Assembly: GCA_035315065.1 (NCBI GenBank)
Contig: DATFYM010000151.1
Span: forward strand, 1 to 19,679
Direction: 5' to 3'
DNA from: DATFYM01 sp035315065
GTDB lineage: Bacteria; Acidobacteriota; Terriglobia; UBA7540
DNA: 19,679 nucleotides
The notes beneath the pieces are model-generated. The model searched no databases. It saw only the letters and a program-made list of their open reading frames with translations, and was not told the origin of the DNA. Positions 15,482 to 19,679 of the stretch are shown here, piece by piece (position 1 is the stretch's first letter; the number at the start of each line of letters is the position of its first letter). Position numbers and translations under genes: made by a program.

Positions 15482-16348
15482 TCACACGCTCAGAACCGGA
15501 ATCGGCACCGCGCAGATGATTCCATAGCCGTGGGTCAGCAGGTGACCATCATAAGGGTAGCACCCGGAAACCAGTAAATCCGCCTTGGTCTGCTTTGCCG
15601 CCTGGCTCAGTACGGTTGGCACGTCCCCACTGCCGATGAACACCTCTGCCTTGATACCCTTATCTTGCTGGAGCTTTGCCATTTGCTCGGACGCGTTGCC
15701 GACCAGTTCCTCTTTCCACTTTTCATTGACGTAGCTGCCGCCGGGCCCCCAAAACTCCACGCTGGCAGTCACGTTAGCGAGCGTAAGATGAGCACCAAAT
15801 TCGGCGGCCATTTGGGCGGCCCACGACACCGTGATGTCAGCACGGGGGCCGAATTCGACCGCGCACAGGACATTGCGGATCGCAAACTCCTGAACTGACC
15901 CTCCTTCCACGTGCGCGCCGGTCCAAACCGGGCACTCAGCCTCATGCAACACTTTTGCGGTCACCGAGCCCATAAGAAACTGGTAGAACGTGAAGCCATA
16001 TGACGGCATCATGATCAGGTCGACATTTTCCTCCTCGGCCGTTTGCACAATTACCAGGGCCGCGTCACCTGTGCCCGTCATGCACTGAATGCTAAGACCA
16101 TCAAGCTCCGGCCCCAGAGACTGATCCTGCCGTTTCTGGGCCTCTTCCTTGATCACCGCGAGCAAGCCCTCATCAGCCAGCTCGCGGTTGTCCTTCGGTT
16201 TACTGGCGGCACGGCTCTGCGCGGTCACGACGTGCAGGATAACGATCTCGGACTTGAGATGGCGCGCCAATGTGGCAGCTTGATGAATCACAGCCAGTGA
16301 AGCAACCGGGATATCAACCGGCAAAAGAATCTTTTTAATACTCAGCAT
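15482..16348 (-). CDS. Tandem-domain universal stress protein (USP 3)
   Basis: 288 residues with two UspA folds. Domain 1 begins IKKILLPVDIPVAS and keeps the nucleotide loop MMPSYGFTFYQFLMGSVTAKVL, then ECPVW. Domain 2 begins NVLCAVEFG, and its C-terminal loop (SGCYPYDGHLLTHGYGIICAV) has lost the G-x9-G(S/T) signature, so probably only domain 1 binds ATP. The start is 13 nt after the stop of the histidine-phosphatase frame, so the two genes are likely in one operon. The ribosome site is weak (AAGGGC), consistent with coupled translation. Third Usp in 8 kb. Confidence 0.93.
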   Translation of the reverse strand: MLSIKKILLPVDIPVASLAVIHQAATLARHLKSEIVILHVVTAQSRAASKPKDNRELADEGLLAVIKEEAQKRQDQSLGPELDGLSIQCMTGTGDAALVIVQTAEEENVDLIMMPSYGFTFYQFLMGSVTAKVLHEAECPVWTGAHVEGGSVQEFAIRNVLCAVEFGPRADITVSWAAQMAAEFGAHLTLANVTASVEFWGPGGSYVNEKWKEELVGNASEQMAKLQQDKGIKAEVFIGSGDVPTVLSQAAKQTKADLLVSGCYPYDGHLLTHGYGIICAVPIPVLSV

Positions 16349-16361
16349 CGCGCAAAAGCCC

Positions 16362-16977
16362 TTAAGTCAAAGTGTCCCTTACCGTACCCAGGTGACAAGT
16401 ATCGTTCCAGAGTCGAATCACCGGCTGGGAGAGGCTGCCCTCATACCCCAGAGCACTCAAGCTGGCCGTGCTCAGGAGAAAGAACCTTCCGGCCTCCGGT
16501 CCGAGGCCAAGCCAGCGGGCAGCCAGCACCCGCAGGAAATGCCCGCTCGAGAACAACAGGACGTTCCCCTCGACGGCCCGCACCCGACTCACTACCCGGT
16601 CTACCCGGACGCCGACCTGTTCCGCCGATTCGCCACCCGGGCAGCCGTCGCGGAACATCTCCCAATCAGGCCGCTCCTTTAGGATGTCCTTTTGTCGTCT
16701 TGCCCTCATAATCGCCGTAGTTCCACTCGATCAGGTCGGGATCGACCAGGGCGGCGGCCTTGAAGCCGGCCAGCTCACATGTCCGGGACGCCCGCGACAG
16801 CGGGCTGGTGAAGACCTTGACGAAGGTCAGCCCCCGCAACCGTTCCCCGAACTGGCGAGCGTTGCGCTCGCCGCGCTCGGTCAGCGGCAAATCGACTACT
16901 CCCATGTGCTGGCCTGTGAGGTTCCAGGCTGTCTCTCCATGTCGCGCCAGGTAAATAACAGGAAGCGTCTCGCTCAT
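16362..16977 (-). pseudogene. Histidine phosphatase (phosphoglycerate-mutase family), frameshifted
   Basis: Two overlapping frames together give a normal protein of about 204 residues. Residues 1-96 (ATG at 16977, GGAGGA 5 nt before it) include the catalytic LARHGETAWN, FTSPLSRASRT and EWNYGDYEG. The other frame supplies ILKERPDWEMFRDGCPGGES, SSGHFLRVLAARWLG with the second catalytic His, and the C-terminus. The shift maps to a run of four T (16690-16693; AAAA on the coding strand). One base fewer restores GKTTKDILKERPDW. As sequenced, translation stops at 16666, losing half the active site. A single-base sequencing or assembly error is at least as likely as a true mutation. Substrate unknown; the family includes sugar and nucleotide phosphatases. 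Confidence 0.88.
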
Positions 16978-17108
16978 GATTCTCCTCCATGCACGTGGGC
17001 CACTTAAGTGCCGCAGAGGCACGATAGCGCTTCGGCCTGCCGCATCATGCGTTTCGCCTTCGGTGCGTCCCAATGAATAGCGCCGTGCCGGGCCGCCCCC
17101 CACCCGAG

Positions 17109-17130
17109 CCCCATCGTCACGAAGATGGGG
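17109..17130. other. Hairpin downstream of the isocitrate-lyase-family gene
   Basis: CCCCATC and GATGGGG form a perfect 7-bp stem with an 8-base loop, 46 nt past the stop of the gene ending at 17176. No U tract follows in the minus-strand transcript, so it may be an RNA-stabilising hairpin or a weak terminator. The rest of the spacer to 16978 holds only a short GTGCC/GGCAC inverted repeat at 17008-17022. Confidence 0.3.
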
Positions 17131-17175
17131 AGCAAGATTTCAAGCGCCTGAGCATCTCTCCCCCTGCTCCGGCGA

Positions 17176-18174
17176 TCAACTGGCTTTGTTTTCCGGCACG
17201 CCCAGCAGTTCGTGTTTGCCGACGAACTCATCTTCGAGAGCAGCCCATTGCGGCAGCCCGAGCATGTCCTCATACTCTTTGAACGTGACCGACTCCTCGG
17301 GAGGCATCGGGCGACCTGCCTTGAGATCCTCGACCGCCTTCTGGATGGCGCGGGTCACGCGGAAGATGACCGTCGTGGGATAGAGCAGCATCGTGTAGCC
17401 GAGCGTGTGAAGGTCCTTCGGGTCCATCCAAGGCGTTCGGCCGCCACCTTCGAGGATGCTGGTCGCCAGCGCGGCTCCTCGCAGCCTCTGCCCCACCTTC
17501 TGCAATTGCTCCACCGTCTCCACCGCCTCGATATAGACCCCGTCGGCTCCCGCCTTCAGGTAGAGTTCGGCCCGGCGCAGCGCCTCGTCGAGGCCGAGCG
17601 GTGCCAGCGCGTCCGTCCGCGCCATGATGAAGGTCTCGGGGTTGTGGCGCGCTGCCGCCGCGGCGCGAATTTTCCCGACGTGGACCTCCGCCGGCACCAC
17701 CTTCTTCCCCAGCATGTGGCCGCAGCGCTTCGGCGCCTGCTGGTCCTCGAGGAAAATCGCCGATGCGCCCATCGCCTCATAGCCCTGCACGACGCGGGTC
17801 ACATTCTTCGCGTCACCGTAGGCGTCGTCCGCATCGACGAGCACCGGGAGCGAGGACGCGGCGATCGTGTCGCGCATCACCGCGCTGTTCTCCCCGAACT
17901 GCGCGAGATCGATATCCGGATAGGCAAAGCGCGACCCGACGAGTGCAAAGCCGCCGATCTGATAGGCTGGATATCCGGCCAGTTCGATCAGGCGGGCAGT
18001 CAGCGCGTCGTGCGCCACGGGCAACACCAGCGGCGCGCTCTCCTGGAGAGCTTGTCTCCAAGTCTTGCGAGGGCGATTCTGCTTCTGCGTGTCGATAGTG
18101 CTCCAGCCTGGGTGGGACTCAGAGATCCCACTCGTCTGGGTGCGAGGGATGCCACTCTGGTTTTTCTGAGCCAT
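17176..18174 (-). CDS. Isocitrate lyase/PEP mutase superfamily enzyme (2-methylisocitrate-lyase-like)
   Basis: 332 residues from the ATG at 18174, preceded by AAGGAGAA; the frame extends 34 codons more without support. The fold is the alpha/beta barrel of PrpB, oxaloacetate decarboxylase and dimethylmalate lyase, which cleave C-C bonds of 2-hydroxy or 2-methyl acids with Mg2+. Visible: the metal site LPVLVDADDAYG, LEDQ, and PKRCGHMLGKKVVP with the catalytic Cys of lyase members (mutases lack this K-x-C-G-H), then FIMARTDALAPLGLDEAL and YIEAVE. The first 35 or so residues are polar and unlike other family members. No methylcitrate-cycle genes are adjacent, so the substrate stays open. Lyase is favoured over phosphonate mutase. 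Confidence 0.9.
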   Translation of the reverse strand: MAQKNQSGIPRTQTSGISESHPGWSTIDTQKQNRPRKTWRQALQESAPLVLPVAHDALTARLIELAGYPAYQIGGFALVGSRFAYPDIDLAQFGENSAVMRDTIAASSLPVLVDADDAYGDAKNVTRVVQGYEAMGASAIFLEDQQAPKRCGHMLGKKVVPAEVHVGKIRAAAAARHNPETFIMARTDALAPLGLDEALRRAELYLKAGADGVYIEAVETVEQLQKVGQRLRGAALATSILEGGGRTPWMDPKDLHTLGYTMLLYPTTVIFRVTRAIQKAVEDLKAGRPMPPEESVTFKEYEDMLGLPQWAALEDEFVGKHELLGVPENKAS

Positions 18175-18272
18175 CCGTTTTCTCCTTAGGTGAAGCTTGG
18201 TTAAGCCGGATTTTGTGGAACCTCCCAGCGAAAGATGAAGCCTGACTGATCCTCCTGTTCTCAGGTGAGTGG

Positions 18273-19043
18273 TCACTTCTTCTTAAGCAGGCTCATGACG
18301 AACAACAGCACCGAGACAATCACAATAGTCGGGCCCACCGTCGATGTTTTGAGAATCAGCGTAGTGATTAAAAACCCGATGGCGACCGAGACTAAGCTCA
18401 CCGCAGATGCGAGAAGCACAAATTGGGCCATTTGGCCCGTAAGGCGGCGTGCCGTTGCGGCGGGAATGATGATCAAGGCGCTCGAAAGTAATCCTCCCAT
18501 GAAGCGCAGGCCGACCAATATGGTGAGGCTGAACACCAGCATGAACCCCAGGTCCAGGTACGCCACCTTCACTCCGGTAGCCGCAGCCAGCTCCGGAGAG
18601 AAAAGATCCAATATCAGCCGATCCTTCATGCCGGCGAGGAAGACGACAACCAGAATGACCGCTGCCGTCCCGAGAAGGAAACCGGGAAGTGACAGCTTCT
18701 GGAAGTTGCCAAAGAGGGCTTCCAGCAGGTCTTCATTTGGCGTGACGAGCGCGCCGATTCCTAGACATGCGGCGAATACCACACCGATCGAAGCATCTGT
18801 CGCCAGTTCCGTCTTCTCTTGAAGCTGCCAGACGAGGAGGGTTCCGAGGAATAGAGTCGCTCCCCCGCCAACCAGTGGGTTGCCTTTGAGAAGATAGGCA
18901 ATGCCCAATCCGGGAAGCGCGAGGTGCGACATAACGTCACTGGCAAGCACCATGCGCTTCATCAGGGCAACAGATCCCACCAGGCCAGCCGCGATGGCAA
19001 AAAGGCCGGCAAGGAGCATCGCGTAAAAGTGACCTGCGTCCAC
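18273..19043 (-). CDS. Metal ABC transporter permease, ABC-3 family (Zn/Mn/Fe type)
   Basis: 256 residues, nearly all hydrophobic, with about eight membrane helices and short polar loops. The N-terminal GLVGSVALMKRMVLASDVMSHLALPGLGIAYLL is the signature of ZnuB/MntB/TroC-type permeases (the S-D-x-x-S-H-x-x-L-P-G motif is normally SDAISHAVLPG). The C-terminal LVGLRFMGGLLSSALIIIPAATARRL is the coupling region facing the ATPase. The start codon is GTG, and GAGGGG lies about 11 nt upstream, a longish spacing. It lies 48 nt after the ATPase gene on the same strand; the substrate-binding protein is presumably beyond the right edge. Metal specificity cannot be read from the permease alone. Confidence 0.92.
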   Translation of the reverse strand: MDAGHFYAMLLAGLFAIAAGLVGSVALMKRMVLASDVMSHLALPGLGIAYLLKGNPLVGGGATLFLGTLLVWQLQEKTELATDASIGVVFAACLGIGALVTPNEDLLEALFGNFQKLSLPGFLLGTAAVILVVVFLAGMKDRLILDLFSPELAAATGVKVAYLDLGFMLVFSLTILVGLRFMGGLLSSALIIIPAATARRLTGQMAQFVLLASAVSLVSVAIGFLITTLILKTSTVGPTIVIVSVLLFVMSLLKKK

Positions 19044-19091
19044 GCTTAGATGACCCCTCTTGTTTCCGGGCGCTCACCGCACACGCTTCGT

Positions 19092-19679
19092 TCAAAGTTC
19101 CTGGAGATGACGATAGTATTTGGGCCGAGCCCCATACAATTCCTCGAGCGTCTCCGGAGTCATGATTTCCTTCGGCGGTCCCATGCAGACCTTGGCCTTG
19201 CTCAAACACAAAACGCGGCTCGCATAGCGATAGACTACGCTCAAGTCATGAGATACCAAAATAAGAGTGATTCCTCTCTGCGTTTGCAACTGATGAACCA
19301 GTTCATAGATGCGCTCTTCAGTAAGTTCGTCGAGACTCGCCGTCGGTTCGTCGAAGAGGAGCACGGTGGGGCGTCCAAGCAGTGCAAAGGCGATCAAAAC
19401 CTTCTGAAACTGCCCCCCCGAGAGAGTCCCTATTCCGGCGCTCAAAAATTCCGGGGAAAAATTCAATTCAGAAGAAACGTCGTCCATTTCCTGATTGGCA
19501 AGATGTAGGAACTCAGCCTTCGCCGCCAATAATTCCTTTACTCTCAGCGGAAGCTGCCGGTCCACTGCGACACTCTGGGGAACATATCCAAGGCGCGCCT
19601 CTGGGCTCCATTGGATTTCTCCCTGGTACGGGATCAGGTGCTGCAAGGCCTTGAGTAACATGGTCTTTCCAGCCCCATT
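19092..19679 (-). CDS. Metal ABC transporter ATP-binding protein (N-terminus off the right edge)
   Basis: 196 codons visible. The window edge cuts inside Walker A (NGAGKTM remains), so about 35-40 residues are missing; the internal ATG at 19661 is not the start. Following in order are the Q loop (LGYVPQSVAVD), the ABC signature LSGGQFQKVLIAFAL, Walker B VLLFDEPTASLD and the H loop LVSHD, then SVVYRYASRVLCL. The protein energises the permease downstream. The signature has Phe-Gln instead of the more usual Q-Q/R-Q-R, as in many ABC-3-associated ATPases. Probably the first visible gene of a metal-uptake operon. Confidence 0.93.
   Translation of the reverse strand, partial: NGAGKTMLLKALQHLIPYQGEIQWSPEARLGYVPQSVAVDRQLPLRVKELLAAKAEFLHLANQEMDDVSSELNFSPEFLSAGIGTLSGGQFQKVLIAFALLGRPTVLLFDEPTASLDELTEERIYELVHQLQTQRGITLILVSHDLSVVYRYASRVLCLSKAKVCMGPPKEIMTPETLEELYGARPKYYRHLQEL

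Noticed and set aside
17212..18189. 325-codon plus-strand ORF opposite the isocitrate-lyase-family gene
   Set aside because: Arg/His-rich translation without family character, lying entirely antisense to a gene with clear catalytic motifs; a codon-bias shadow.
18265..18822. 185-codon plus-strand ORF opposite the ABC permease
   Set aside because: Antisense shadow of a permease with clear ABC-3 motifs.
1..19679. CRISPR array, tRNA or rRNA genes, diversity-generating element
   Set aside because: No regularly spaced repeats, no tRNA-like cloverleaf or rRNA core sequences, and no template/variable repeat pair were noticed on reading both strands.

Overview
This window looks like a chromosomal accessory or stress-response stretch from an uncultured Acidobacteriota-type soil bacterium. 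The taxonomic guess is inference. It rests on the very large two-component-propeller sensor kinase, the style of the hypothetical-protein relics, the run of universal stress proteins, and moderately GC-rich DNA with strong GGAGG-type ribosome sites. There are no rRNA or tRNA genes, no CRISPR array and no complete transposase.

Layout. Positions 1-4403 (minus) hold most of a giant membrane sensor histidine kinase that runs off the left edge. Directly upstream of it (4420-4830, minus) is the N-terminal stump of a second propeller kinase. A divergent extended -10 promoter at 4981-4989 leads into a pyruvate-oxidase-like thiamine-diphosphate enzyme. That gene is doubly broken: a +1 frameshift in a run of nine G, then truncation by the 3' end (domains V and VI) of a group II intron. 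Next come two tandem aldo/keto reductase paralogues, the second Tat-targeted, lacking the catalytic lysine and interrupted by an amber codon. The pair is bracketed by two copies of a 34-bp hairpin repeat. Positions 8040-8619 hold a 265-bp MITE-like element with 24-bp terminal inverted repeats and a target-site duplication.

From 8620 to the right end, nearly all genes lie on the minus strand. Universal stress proteins are at 8620-9486, 10919-11809 and 15482-16348. Between the first two is a debris field: a degenerate receiver protein and remnants of a hypothetical family and of glgX. Positions 12078-14589 carry a complete three-gene operon encoding the three LigD activities of bacterial non-homologous end joining (3'-phosphoesterase, ligase, polymerase). 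The genes are separate, joined by two 4-bp ATGA overlaps, in the order found in fused LigD proteins. A DsrE-like protein, a DUF6496 protein, a frameshifted histidine phosphatase, an isocitrate lyase/PEP mutase family enzyme and a metal ABC-3 permease/ATPase pair complete the window.

How it fits together. The intact genes suggest survival under stress: USPs, end-joining repair, a DsrE protein, metal transport and a periplasm-facing sensor. The left half shows extensive gene decay tied to small mobile elements. The two strongest unusual signals are the dissected LigD operon and the intron-relic, hairpin and MITE-rich decay zone around the aldo/keto reductase pair.
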